A stretch of DNA of 64,000 nucleotides from Diphasiastrum complanatum (Eukaryota; Streptophyta; Lycopodiopsida; Lycopodiales; Lycopodiaceae), in contig CM055105.1 of assembly GCA_029204225.1 (NCBI GenBank), positions 50,730,745 to 50,794,744 on the forward strand. Reading direction: 5' to 3'. The translations under genes and the position numbers were made by a program. The notes under the pieces were generated by a model that was given only the letters and a program-made list of their open reading frames with translations, was not told the DNA's origin and did no database searches. Of this stretch, positions 42,588 to 54,476 are shown in pieces (the first letter of the stretch is position 1; each line of letters begins with the position of its first letter).

Positions 42588-42855
42588 ATTGAACTCGATA
42601 TCGACAGATAGATATCGGAAGAGGAATAAAGCAAAGTGCGCGCGCTGATCCGATATGGTAAGGCCGAGAATGAAATTTACCGAAAAACACTCGTCGAAAA
42701 TAGCTAATATTGATTCAGTGCATCTGAATGAATACAAGCATGCACAATAAGCGATGGCGCGCATTGATTCGATATTGCGAGAAGAAAAAAAAACAAGAAG
42801 ACTAGAGAGTTCAGAATAAAAGACCATGGAATTGAAATATGAAAAGTGGTGCCCA

Positions 42856-42863
42856 TATTTATA
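42856..42863 (-). promoter_or_regulatory. Candidate TATA box
   Basis: On the minus strand TATAAATA sits in ggctataaatatggg, with a pyrimidine-rich stretch downstream (cttgtttttttttcttctc) and the ATG at 42587 about 270 bp away. The layout resembles a plant promoter and leader. Confidence 0.4.
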
Positions 42864-44035
42864 GCCAATTTTTGTTGATCACAGCCATACATTTGTCAAA
42901 TAACGAATTGAGAAATACAGCCTATATTTATCCACCGATCAGAGTGAGACAAATTTGTACCTACTCCGGAATACATTACCTAGTCTATCACTAGATTCAA
43001 TGAATCATCATTAGCCTTGAGCCTAGAATCTGTACATGCACTGCAATACATTAAATAGACAATCACTAGCCACCTAGAATAATCATTAAACCAATTATAA
43101 ACAAATGATTAATGGATATGTTTGAAAAACGTGTACGAGGAGAATTATTACAATCTCTCGTCCTATTTAAGCACCGTAAAGACGAAAATTTTCCTTTTGA
43201 GATAATGTTCATTCAAAACATTTCATAAGTCTTTCATTATGGGTTCTAGTATGATTTTTCTACGTATGGGATATCGGATCAGTGCGCCTGGCAAACGCTG
43301 GTTATGCTGCATTTGGATTGTGCGCGTAGAATTGCTATTCCAAGAACAAAAATATTATCGAAATTTTTGAAACTATTGGACCCTATTTGCATGCTCAAAG
43401 CTTGATTCGGAAGACTCTTCATACTGGCCAAAGTTATGGAGAATCTACTGAATCAAGCTCTGATAATGCATATTTCATCCAATATCAGATGAGCGCACGA
43501 GAATACAAACTCTGGTTTTCAAATGCTTTATGTGCACGTCGATTAGATATCGGATGAAAATCTAGCCTTTGGAATTTTCTAGAATTATAATTATTGGATA
43601 TAAAAAAGGTCTGATATCTAAAGCTTAACATTGTCAATTTCAGCATTAAATGGTAGAAGTGTGATAGCATAATTTTGTAGCATTAATTGTAGATGTGACC
43701 ATACTTTATTTGAAATTACTTCTGGTTAATTCGATATGGACTAATCATTTTGATGACTGATGGATATCTAGTTTGATTTGATTGACAAGCCTCGGAGTAA
43801 TCATCATCGTAATTCGAACCTCAGACATCCAAACCACCATGTTTGCAATCATTTTTTATTTTCTCTATATATACTGATCGACGATGCTGAATTTTTTTTG
43901 CTTATAGTTATTTGCATCCATGCAATATCAATTCAGTGCGTTCAAAATTTATTTCTTCAATCTGTTACTACTTGCGTGAGCCCATCCGCTATCAGCTAAC
44001 GGATTTGTTGAGCTCAGGTATCGCTTCAATGCGTC

Positions 44036-46370
44036 CGACCTGTGGATTCATCAAAGATAACATCACGACTTATATGGATTTTGTTTTCTATTGGATCAAA
44101 ACATCTATAGCCCTTCACACGATCATCATATCCTAGGAATATGCACTTGATAGCTTTTACATCAAGTTTACGTCTCTCTTCCTTAGGAATGTGTACAAAG
44201 GCCTTACATCCAAAGATTGGCAAGTGGTTCACCTTTGGCTTCTTCTTCGTGAATGCTTCCTCAGGTGTTATCTTTGGTATGACAATGGTAGGACTTCTAT
44301 TTTGAAGATAGACTATAGTGCTACATGTTTCTGACCAAAAATCTTTTGGTAGTTTCATCTCAGCTAGCATAGATCTGGCACTTTCCACAATTGTACGATT
44401 CTTGCACTCAGCTACACCATTGAGAGAAAGAGTATGAGCTTGCGTAAATTGTCTTTTAATCCCACATTGATCACAAAGATCATTGATGTCATTAGACTTG
44501 TACTCACTTCCACTATCTGATCTTAGAGCTTTGACCTTCCTACTTGTCTGATTTTCGACCAATGCTTTGAAGCTCTTGAAGTTATCAAATGCATCTGATT
44601 TCTTCTTCAAGAAGCAGATCCACGTCTTACATGACATATCATCAATAAAGGTCATGAAATAGAAGGCTTTACCTAAGGACATGGTCCTGATAGGGCTACA
44701 TAAGTCTATGTGGATTAAGTCCAGGATGTTCTTTGCTCTTGCAACACCTCCTTTATTGAACTTCTCTCGATGCTACTTCCCATATACACAGGATTCACAC
44801 ATCGATTTCAAGTGATCTTCTATGGTAGGCAATCTTGTTACCATCTCCAATTTTCTCATCAAACTAAGGTTCCTAAGTTCAAGTGACCAAGCCTCTTATG
44901 CCACAACTCAGTTTGCGATGGAATGGACTATATAGGTCCGTGTTGCCCCTTAATTGTAGCATTCAACTTGTACAATTTTGTATTGGGCTCTCTTACTCCA
45001 TCTGCAATAACTTTGAACTTTTGGTTCACATCCTTCACAAAGCAACGATCATGGGCGAATTCTACTTTCAACTTTTGATCAGTAATGACTCCAACAAAAA
45101 GTAGATTTTTCTTCAAACTTGGTACATAAAGTACCTCCCTGATCATCCTGCTTTTGCCATCATGTAGTTTGATTGAAACGGTGCCTATCCCCTTGATCTT
45201 GCACACCTCACCATTTGGTTGTGAAAGAGATGTTCTATTATCCAACACCTTCAAACTACTGAACCAATTCTTGTTACCTGTCATGTGTCTTGTGGCTCCC
45301 GAGTCAATATACCATGCTTGATCATCTTGATTAGATGACAATGTAAGCTAGAGCCTTCAATTTCACCCTCATTGACAAGGTTACCTACTTGTTTTGGTTT
45401 TTCCTTGCCTTGTTCCACCAAGAATTTGCGACATTCACTCTTCCAATGGCCCTTTTTACCACAATGGAAGCACTTGCCTTTCTTCTTAGTTTTACTGGAA
45501 GATCCCTCGTCCTCCTGAGACTTGGCAAATTGCTGCTTAGACTTCTTCTTGCCCTTGCCCTTGCCTTGTTTTTGGCATGTCGCAAGTGCCTGATTGTCAG
45601 TATTTTGACGTCTAGCTTTCACCATTTCTCGCCATTATTCTTCTTGCATCAAGATTCCTGCGAGCTCGTCAAAGGTTGGCAATCTTTCTCTTGATGCTAT
45701 TCCGCTCACAAACATCTCCGCACAATGCATTGTGCACCAACTCTACATCATGTATGTGCTCACCAATAGAATGCAGTTCATCTCTGATTGTCTTGATTCT
45801 GGTCATGTACGTCTGAATGTGCTCTCCTTGCTCCATGCAGGCACTATTCAACTTTGACTTCAGAAACATGATTCTTGACGGATTTGACATCTCGAACTGT
45901 TCTTTTAGCACATCCCATGCATGTCTGGGTGTAACAACATCACAAATGTGGGTAATGATGTGATCCTTCACTGACAAGTTAATGAAGGTCAAAGCTTTCC
46001 TCATCTTTTTGTCGAACACTTTGATATCTGCTTCATTTGGTGGCTTTCTCTCATCACCTGTGACGACTTCCCACATGTCTTTCTCCATCAGTATGTTTTT
46101 CATTTTGAATTTCCACACTGCATAGTTAGAAATTCCGTCCAATTTGCTACTTTCACTCAAAATGGACTCTCCCATATTTGCCATCGCAAAACTGCTTGAA
46201 AATTCTGCCATAGGCTAAAAACAGTATGCCGAGGCCAACAGTGATGTCATAAGTTGAAAATAATGACCTGCACTTTTTCTCTTACTAGGCCACTCGCCAC
46301 TTTTCCACCAATTTGAAAACCAAATCGGCGTCGCCTTCCGAAATGCACTCAGTCGTCAACTCCCAACAAC
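44036..46370 (-). pseudogene. Copia G gag, protease, integrase (decayed, 3'-truncated)
   Basis: On the minus strand the gag begins at 46211 (MAEFSSSFAMANMGES, SNYAVWKFKMKNILMEKDMWEVV). It runs with a frameshift near 45690 to the knuckle CFHCGKKGHWKSEC and protease DSGATRHMTGN. Integrase pieces follow (FYFMTFIDDMSCKTW, LRSDSGSEYKSND, LSLNGVAECKNRTI, FLGYDDRVKGYR, ISRDVIFDEST). Nothing remains beyond the integrase C-terminus. This belongs to the G family, of which another deleted copy lies at 12826. The last 160 bp (46212-46370) are its leader. No primer site is seen. Confidence 0.82.
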
Positions 46371-47437
46371 GTGCCCAATGGAATGGTGAAATCACTTTTG
46401 GCATACTCCGAACACTTTTTTGAGAGGCAACCTGCCACCGCAGTTCCTATAAACCAAGATGGTTCTGGACCGAGCAGAGCAGACAAGGGCAAAGGCATAG
46501 CTGCATCACTCTATATTGTTGTACCATACTTGCAGCTACAGTCCGTGTGCCCTTCGTTTGAAGGTTATAGCCTTTCGTTTGGGTCAAAACGGGCAAAGGA
46601 CCCAAAAATAGGGACTTTTCGAGTTTTTGAATTGTTTCTTCACCTTGAAGAAACTTCACTCTTCACTTGTGAAGGGACCCAACTCCAATTTCAGTATGAA
46701 ATTTTTTAATGAAGTTGAAGGCTAAAATGCACTTCACTTCTTCAGGGCCCTCTTCAACAACCCTTCAGACTCCATCCAATGGTTGAATCTGATCCAACTA
46801 TGGATATCCCTTCTGGGTAGCACAATCTGAGCCGTCGATCTTGTAACTCCTCTATCCAACGGCTCTGAGCACTTCTGTGCACCAATGGAGAGTCTTGTAG
46901 ACACTGTCAGCCTGCGACCTCTCTGTCTGCGGCCGCGCCTCCCAACACTCAAATTTTCTTGATCTAACTCGCCTGTGGATCGATTTGAGCATGATCTGAG
47001 GCCTGGAGCAAGGTCGTCCTACTGATTCCAAGTTTGTAGAGTGTTCACTCAAGAAGTTCCGTGAGAAAACGGTGATTTTAGCTCAACTTGTCAAAGTGGC
47101 TTTTTTCACCTTTTTACCGCAAATCTGCTAGGTTAATTGTCTGGAGACAAATCTCTGACATAAACCTCAGAATCTCTCCATGGCTGGTTGACAATGTGAT
47201 TAGCTTCCTTCTTGTCCTTACGGCATCCAAAACGGTGCACAAACAGCGAAGAAATCACCAGTTATGTATAAAAATTGTAACCCCAAACCCGGTTTCAATT
47301 TTCAGTTGGCTTCAAAATTGTCAAATTTTCACTAAATTCATGACCTAGATGGAAGCCATAGACTAGGGAGAGACCTTTGCTCTCATCCATTCACCCAAAC
47401 CATTTCTTTGGTCTTGTGATAATCCGTTCAGATCAAC
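46371..47437 (+). other. Region upstream of gypsy H gag (leader and possible LTR remnant)
   Basis: The GC content is a little higher than average. A 112-codon opening at 46371-46709 (MPNGMVKSLLAYSEHF) has no recognised domain. An imperfect inverted repeat, ctgagccgtcgatc...tccaacggctctgag, lies at about 46828-46870. No tRNA-complementary primer site or defined LTR end is visible. It is probably the 5' part of the gypsy element that follows. Confidence 0.4.
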
Positions 47438-48905
47438 ATGGCAGGACCATCCAATCCACCGCCCAAGTTGGAGAAAAGACTTCCAAGGATTGACGCACTG
47501 AAGTACGATGGAGAATCAAATCCAACACGATTTCTCCAAGAATTCAACAATGCTTGTAAATTTTATGGGAATGAATCTGACACCGAAAAGGTACGTTTAT
47601 TTCCCATGATTTTACAAGGCGATGCAAAAGAGTGATTTTTAGACCTTGAAGGCCCAAACAACACGTCTTGTGAGACCATCACCGCAGCACTGATCAAATG
47701 GTTCAAACTCTCCAAACTAACGTAGAGTCCCTTCATCCAATAGACGCATATCAAAATGTGAAGTATCAGTGCGCACCTACATCGAGCGTTTCAAGCGTCT
47801 TGAAGTAGAGTGTGTCGATGATCACGTAACTGAAAAAGTGGCCATCAAAGTATTTTTAGTTGGTTTACCAAAGGCCATTAGGAGAGAATTGAAACCCGCA
47901 AACTCGTACGAGCAATTGAAAGACGCGATGGATGACGCCATCCGTGAAGAATATGAACGGTCTGACAAGGACTATGACTTTCACGACAAGAGGCGAAAGG
48001 GGCTAGTTAAGCAGGAGACTTCCCATGTGGAAGGATCATCCTCATCTAGTGAGGTTGATATTCTTCAACACCTTGAGGGTTGGCAAAAAGCACAACAAGC
48101 TCAGATGGAGAAGCTGACCTCAGAATTCCAAAAGGTACTGAAGGATGTCGCTGAAAAAACTTTTCTAGTCCGTGAGAATGTGTGGTGTTCTATTTGCTCT
48201 CAAAACCACACCGCCAATGAGTGCCCACACGTAAGAACATATTTTTCACAAGTGGCACGACCTATGTATCACCCTTATAGGCCATCTGGACCTTAGTAGT
48301 ATGCACCAAATTACAATCCAAATCCATCCGCGTCAAGGTCAGGACAATACCAACCCAAGCCAACAGGCCCAGTTCATTATCAATCCAGACAACCATTTGT
48401 AGTCAATCAGCCCGCGACATCTCCAATATCATATGGTTGATACTACTTATGTCGATCATGCTACCTATTATGTCGAGGATCCCAATGCCAATGTCTATCA
48501 AGCAGAGATGAGTTACTCTTATGAAATAGCACAGCCTGGATACGACCCCAATCAACCTCAGTATCGTACACAACCTATAGCATATGCTGCACAACCGATG
48601 CCAATTTTACATGGTTGTTTTGTGTGTGCGAGATGACATCCTAGCATTCGTTGTCCTGATAAACTACAATATCTATCTCTTTGTGAAAATTTTGGCATAG
48701 AGCACCATATCAAAGACTGTCCAAAAGAACCCAGTCCTATAGCTCCTGTTGATTCTATCCAAGTAGAGACAATTCCAATTAGAGTCATGACTCAAGCTCA
48801 ACACCAGCAGGCTAGCGAAGCTGCAACAAGACAAACCAATAAGCTCCCGCCCGCTCCGTCCAGTGACAGAATCACACCAATTGTCTATCCTAACCCAACG
48901 AGGAG
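47438..48905 (+). pseudogene. Gypsy H gag
   Basis: ATG at 47438 (MAGPSNPPPKLEKRLPRI) opens a gag with KYDGESNPTRFLQEFNNACKF, stopped at 47635 in KE*FLDLEGP, apparently a former Trp codon. The retrotransposon gag domain continues in other frames (TYIERFKRLEVE, FLVGLPKAIRREL, AIREEYERSD) to the knuckle CSICSQNHTANEC at about 48187. A later knuckle-like segment has a missing Cys (CENFGIEHHIKDC). Frameshifts and stops make it non-functional. The segment from VRTYIERF is homologous to the split gag at 213-681/12520. Confidence 0.8.
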
Positions 48906-49100
48906 ATCCATTTGAGAGACAAATATCAAAAGCTCATCCACGAAGCTGATAATAAGGATGAGACTATAGTCACACCTAGAGATCAAACCCCAGATAACCC
49001 AACCGTAGAAGGAGCCGAGATATGGGGACATTTGCTTCAAGCAAATGACACCCTCCCATTTGGAGTACTCTAGAAGTACACCAAAAAATGGCGGAAAGAG

Positions 49101-50135
49101 TTGTCCTCAATTGAAGATAACATCCTAGACCTCCCTGAGGTGCCCCTGCATCTGACTAACCCTGCAAGCGACAAGGGAAATATACGCATTCCTACAACTT
49201 ACAGACATTCCCATGTTATCTTAGCAGTATTAGAGGGCAGATTGAGAGTTAACATAATATCCACATCCCTGATGAAAGAGTGGGGTCTCCAAGCTTTCAT
49301 GAAATGGCCGAACTGTCAAGTTCGAATGGTAGATCAAAGTGTGATAAAACCATTAGGCCTAATACCAGACATAAGGCTAATTCTCAGAGGTTTGAGCTTC
49401 ATGCTAGATTTGTTAGTGCTAGATATCCCTAGCAATGCCTATTCCTATGAATTACTCCTAGGTAGGCCATGGCTCTCTAATGCATGCATAATGCATAATT
49501 GGAATAGAGAGCGCGTTACATTTGGCAATCAAGAAACATCAGTCACCATCGACTCTACTGGTAAGAACAAACCCGCATGCATCACCGAATACAGATTCTC
49601 TACCACAGAGTATATTCTTGAAAATTACCGTGACATCAAAAAGAAGGGCCACTATACCAAGGCTACGGATATCATCAACTGGAGCCACAACTTGGCAACA
49701 ATCAATTGTGTTGATGCGGAACATTGCGAGCTCAATACACATCACATTGATAATGATGAATCTATCGTTGAACCAACTGATTTGGATACTCTTATCTTCA
49801 ATGTCAGTTATATTAACATTCAGCCCCACAACGAGGACTTGTTTCATGTCACTTGGCTACCTTATGACGAATCAATAAGCTTGTATATCGACAATGAGAG
49901 TGTTTTACGCTCTCAAGAGTTTGATACTAACTCTGACATGGCCGATATCACAGATGTAGCTATTTTGTGCTTCATGAATGCCATTCCCCCATGGCTACTC
50001 CCTGAGAAGGTCCAAGAGATAGAGCCTAAGGCTAGCATTGCTGCAGCCAATCTGGACCAAAGTAAAATATATCATGTCAAACGACCGATATACGAATGGG
50101 AGATACATATGATAATGAATCTATCTATGCGATAG
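49101..50135 (+). pseudogene. Gypsy H protease region
   Basis: The frame carries VILAVLEGRLRVNIISTSLMKEWGL, where gypsy proteases usually have D-G-[SG] before the VNII-like stretch. The catalytic motif is therefore degraded. It continues with LLVLDIPSNAYSYELLLGRPWL, the typical end of a retropepsin fold (LLGRPWL). The downstream 200 residues are a linker before RT. A frameshift at about 50100-50130 separates it from the RT frame. A protease of this kind would cleave the polyprotein. Confidence 0.75.
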
Positions 50136-53100
50136 ATGACGCAATCTTAACCAAAGTCCCTCAAGGGTCCAAGCCACACAAAATCACCATTTACAAGGTG
50201 CATGCGAGACCAACTAGGAAGGAAGCTATCCACGATAAAATGAAAAAGATTATAGAGGTGGAGCCTCCTCGCGATCTCACGATAGCTCAAAAAACCCTGT
50301 TCGAAGCACAATCCTCTAGGTCCACAAGCCACACAGCTAGGACCCCTAAAGATCCACCTAAGGCTAGGACTAACAAGCCCTACGCCCCTGACAAAATTGA
50401 TGTGCCCAACCATTTCAAGGAGTTCACCATTGAAGATGTAACTATCCACCTGCCTCAAGCTCAACGGGAGCCAAAGGGGAATAAGCCATATGATGGCCTC
50501 GCTCAAACCATAAAATTAAATCTTCAAGAGCTTGATGAGATAGAGGAAAAGTTTGTCCATATTGGAGCACACCTCAACACCGAACAACGTCTGGCCTTAG
50601 AGAAACTCCTTAGAAGATATCGTCATAAATTTGCATGGAACTACAAGGACATGAAGGGGGTAGAACCTTCAGTTACCGTGCATAGAATCCCATTAAAGAA
50701 GGATGCTAAACCCCATGCCAGTAGACCTTATCGTTGTAATCCAATCTATAGAGCATGCATCAAAGAAGAACTCCAAAAGATCTTGGAGGTAGGTTTCATC
50801 TACGAGGTGGAACATTCAGATTGGGTATCACCTATCATTGTGGTCCTAAAGAAGAACGGGAAGCTTTGTATCTGTGTCGACTATTGCAAATTAAACGCTT
50901 CCATAGAAAGAAATCTTTTTCCAATCCTGTATGGCGAATCCATATTGGAAAACCTAGCTTGGGATGAAGTTTACTTCTTCTTGGATGGTGTTAGCGGATA
51001 CAACTTAGTTGTTATCTCTGAAGAAGACCAACCAAAAACGGCTTTTGCTATGGAATGGGGTATCTTCTGCTAGCGCATTATGCCATTTGGATTGTGTAAT
51101 GCACCATGTACCTTGTAACATGTCATGCAAGCAGCATTTTATGATCTCATCGGTGACAACCTTGAGATCTATCTTGATGACCTTGGGGTGCACTCAGAAT
51201 AATCCACGCACCTAGCCATACTCAAACGTATTTTCATACAATGTCAGAGATATGGTATTTCTCTTAATCCTGAAAAATGTCAGATATGGGTCACCCACGG
51301 CGTTGTACTTGGTCATATTGTATCGCGCAATGGGATTGCCACCGACCCAAAGAAGATCAAAGTCATCGTTGAGAGGCCAAAACCTAAAACGGTCCGAGAC
51401 GCTTATTGTTTTATGGGTCACGCTAATCACTATCATTGCCATATTTGTGATTTTGCTAGTAAGTCACGATGGATATATAGAGCACCCATAAATCCTAAGT
51501 GGACGGATGAACAGAGAAAGGCCTTCCAAGATCTCAAACACACCTTGACAACTGCTCCTATCTTGCGAGCTCCAGATTACACGAAGGAGTTTCACATCCA
51601 CACTGATGCATCGAAGTTTGCCATCGGTGCAGTGCTAACTCAGCCAGGAGAGTACAAGAAGGATTATCCAATTTGTTTCCTTAGTAGGCAATTAACATCT
51701 GCGGAGATGAACTACACCTTAACCGAGAGGGAAGCAATAGCGATGATTTATGCCATCCAGAAGTTTTGACATTATCTTTTAGGTAAACCCTTTGTATTCT
51801 TCATGGATCATCAAGCGTTACTTTACCTTGTGAACAAAACTTGCACAACAAGTAGAATCACACATTGGTTGCTATTACTACAAGAATTTGAATTTCGTAT
51901 TGTTGTGCGCAAGGGATCACAACATTTTGTCACTGATCATCTATCTTGAATACCGAGTGATGAGAAACCAACCGAGGACATCAATGATGACCTACCCGAT
52001 GCAATACTCTTCCAAGTTGACTATACCCCCATGTGGGCCAAAGACATCACAGAGTTTTTAACAACGGGGGTGCTAGATCCGACGTTGTTGAAACCTGCCC
52101 AACATGCACTTATCTACAAGGTGACACCCTATACACTTATAGCGGGGCAACTTTATAGAAAGGGTGCAGATGGTGTGATTATACGATGTTTGACTAAGGG
52201 CAAGATTATTCCCATCATATCCTTGCTACACGAAGGAGTTGGTGGTGGACACTTATCTTACTAGCTGGGTATTGGTGGCCTTCACTATTTGAGAAAACTT
52301 ATAACTTTGTAAAGGCTTGTGATCTATGCCAAAGAGCCAAAAGGCCACAATTTACAGATTATATGTCTTTAACCCCCATCTTATCTGAACAAGCATTTTT
52401 CAAATGAGGTATTGATTATCTAGGACCAATCAGTCCCACCGCGCAATTCACACAGGCAAGATATATTATCGTGGTGACAAATTATTGCACGAAGTGGGCA
52501 GAGGCTCGGGCGGTAAAGAACGTCGATGCCAAAACCACTGCTCGGTTCCTTTATGAGCAGATCATTGTATGATTTGGTTGCCCACTCGAATCATCAACGA
52601 TAGGGGTATGCACTTTTTGAACACAGTAATTGAACACTTGCTGTCGACCTTCCTAGTTGTTCATCACAAAAATGCCCCATATTACCCAAGATGTAATGGG
52701 CAGGCTGAGTCCACAAATAAGGTTCTATGCAAAATCCTCACAAAGATGGTGGAAGCCAGTCAGTCGGATTGGGAGTTCAAATTACATGCCGCTTTATGGG
52801 CATATCAAACAACACCCAAAAAGGCCACTGGCACGACACCATTCCAACTCATGTATGGACAAGAGGTCGTGATGCCTGTAGAATTCTACGTCCCATCCTT
52901 ACGAGTAGCCTACGATTTGAAACTAGACGAAAGTCAGATCCTTGCCCATAGGCTATTCCACCTCCATAAGCTTTGCAAAACAAGAGTCATTAGTGTGCAC
53001 GCTCAACAAGTGCACAAAAGACATCAACAAGATTAGCATGACCGCCATATTAAGTTGAAGGAATTTGAAGAAGGAGATAGAGTCCTTCTTTATCAAACAA

Positions 53101-53276
53101 AAGTACATAAGAGCAAACTTAAGTTTACTGGCCAAGGTCCCTATATCATTGATCAGATCTTTGCCTTGGGCTACGCTAAACTTAAAACTCTCGAAGGCAT
53201 CCCTCTGGACATGGTAGTGAACGAGAGTAGATTACGGCAATATCATGAGCCTTGCTATTCCTTAGACATAAACTAA
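50130..53276 (+). pseudogene. Gypsy H reverse transcriptase, RNase H and integrase
   Basis: RT motifs appear in order: SRPYRCNPIYRACIKEEL, DWVSPIIVVLKKNGKL, CVDYCKLN, FLDGVSGYNLV, FGLCNAPCT, IYLDDLGVHSE. RNase H has HTDASKFAIGAVL, NYTLTEREAIAMIYA and FMDHQALLYL. Integrase follows with an HHCC-type start (HEGVGGGHLS, CDLCQRAKR), then GIDYLGPISP, INDRGMHFLN, NGQAESTNKVL, and the C-terminal EFEEGDRVLLYQTK with GPYIIDQI. No chromodomain is seen. Stops (51071, 51118, 51202, 51767, 51949 and others) and frameshifts break it. The gag-PR-RT-RH-INT order identifies Ty3/gypsy; a non-chromovirus (Tat/Athila-type) lineage is likely but not proven. Confidence 0.9.
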
Positions 53277-53807
53277 TTGATTGTGTGTTATGTGTGTGTG
53301 CACGCATGTCTGTAATTTCTATCGTTTTGTGATAATGTTCATTTTTTTATTTCATTTTTTACACTCTTTTCCGTTGAATTGCCTACATGTTTAACAATCA
53401 ATATTTCTGAGGATAGTTTAGGTCTGAATTCTCACAAATCTACCTCACTTCTATCACTATTGTACAAGTTCCATGTAACGGCTTGCATGACCAGTGATAA
53501 TCATGTCCCAAAACAGTAATTATCTTACGGTTTGAAGCTAGCATCACTTATTCTTGCAATCGATTGCAAGGAATTAATCTCTCTTTCAAAAAAAAAAAGA
53601 AAAGAGGACCACTCGCCTAAGCTACCAGGCAGCATATTATCCATATTGTGGAGTCCCAGAACTAAGCAAAGTGTTTTATCATACATGAAACCTAGCAGGT
53701 GCTCTACAGAAATTCACTTGGTCTCATTTATTGATTTTTCCAAAAAGCTAGCAGTAGCTCGTCCTTTCTTAGAGTGACTAAACTTCGACATACAACTTTT
53801 CTCAGAT
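53277..53807 (+). other. Post-integrase spacer with a purine-rich tract
   Basis: It is mostly non-coding. The run AAAAAAAAAAAGAAAAGAGGA near 53588-53608 could be a polypurine tract, but no TG LTR start follows directly. A second broken reading (LVSFIDFSKKLAVARPFLE) just before 53780 looks like the decayed N-terminal part of the next ORF. Confidence 0.45.
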
Positions 53808-54476
53808 GTGCAACATGAATGCATGGTGCGTGCAGCTTATTGTACATTTGATGACAAGCTCCAGACACTCAGGATCCCTAGACAAAATGACGAGGATCCA
53901 ATTCCTATATCACCACATATCCTAAATCACTTGGGATTCCTGAATGAAGGAGAGCTTATGCATGACAGAGGGAAATCTTTTGATAGGAATTACTTGATGC
54001 ATCTCTGTACGGAAGACGGTGACACCTCCATCTACAATAATGATGGTTACGCTGTCAAACTCATCTCGGATCTAGGACTTAAGGCAATGGCGGACCTACT
54101 TGCATTACTCACTGAGGTACAATCGTCAAGATTTGATAGGATTCCGAACAGCACTTTATTTGCCCTATCATTTGGCTTGGAGGAACCTGTTACGCGCCAC
54201 TTCATGTGGGCAGAAAAGATAAGTATCAAATTATGTGCAGCGATCAAAGCAAGAAAACCTCTCACAAAGTGTGGATATCTCCTGCATATGCTCGTAAGCA
54301 AACATTACTTGGGTGACTTCCCTCGCATTCTCACTCGAGTGCAAGAGAAATATCCAGAAGTGCCACATACCACCTCGACACGAGCTCAGCACTCCAAGAG
54401 GATAAAAGGGGGAGAGGCGAAGGAAACAAACAGGCCAGCAGCCAAACGGCGCACATCACTAGCAGAAACACACTAG
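53808..54476 (+). pseudogene. Unknown extra ORF after gypsy H pol, part 1
   Basis: The 222-codon frame starts MQHECMVRAAYCTFDDK and includes ISPHILNHLGFLNEGEL, DLGLKAMADLLALLTEV and CGYLLHMLVSKHYLGDF. The globular N-terminal part is followed by a Lys/Arg/Thr-rich tail. I recognise no domain. Position after integrase fits the extra ORF found in some Tat/Athila-type gypsy elements. The end from 54208 is duplicated in inverse orientation at the right arm (61920 inwards). It is probably the N-terminal part of one long ORF now broken by frameshifts. Confidence 0.5.

Larger units (their letters stand above)
42331..44035. other. AT-rich region with recurring ATATCGGATCAGTGCG-like words
   Basis: No retroelement gene is recognised here. 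Variants of atatcggatcagtgcgc occur in both orientations at irregular spacing: near 42640, 42705, 42755, 43268, 43478, 43535, 43925 and 44015. Isolated gatatcg words add to this. Several short openings exist but none resembles a known protein. The left edge abuts a truncated copia gag and the right edge copia G. Confidence 0.5.

Noticed and set aside
42331-44035. CRISPR array or satellite
   Set aside because: The recurring word is degenerate, occurs in both orientations and has irregular spacing; the setting is a eukaryotic genome.
53055-53276. Chromodomain at the end of the gypsy integrase
   Set aside because: After GPYIIDQI and LRQYHEP the frame ends with no chromodomain-like aromatic residues.
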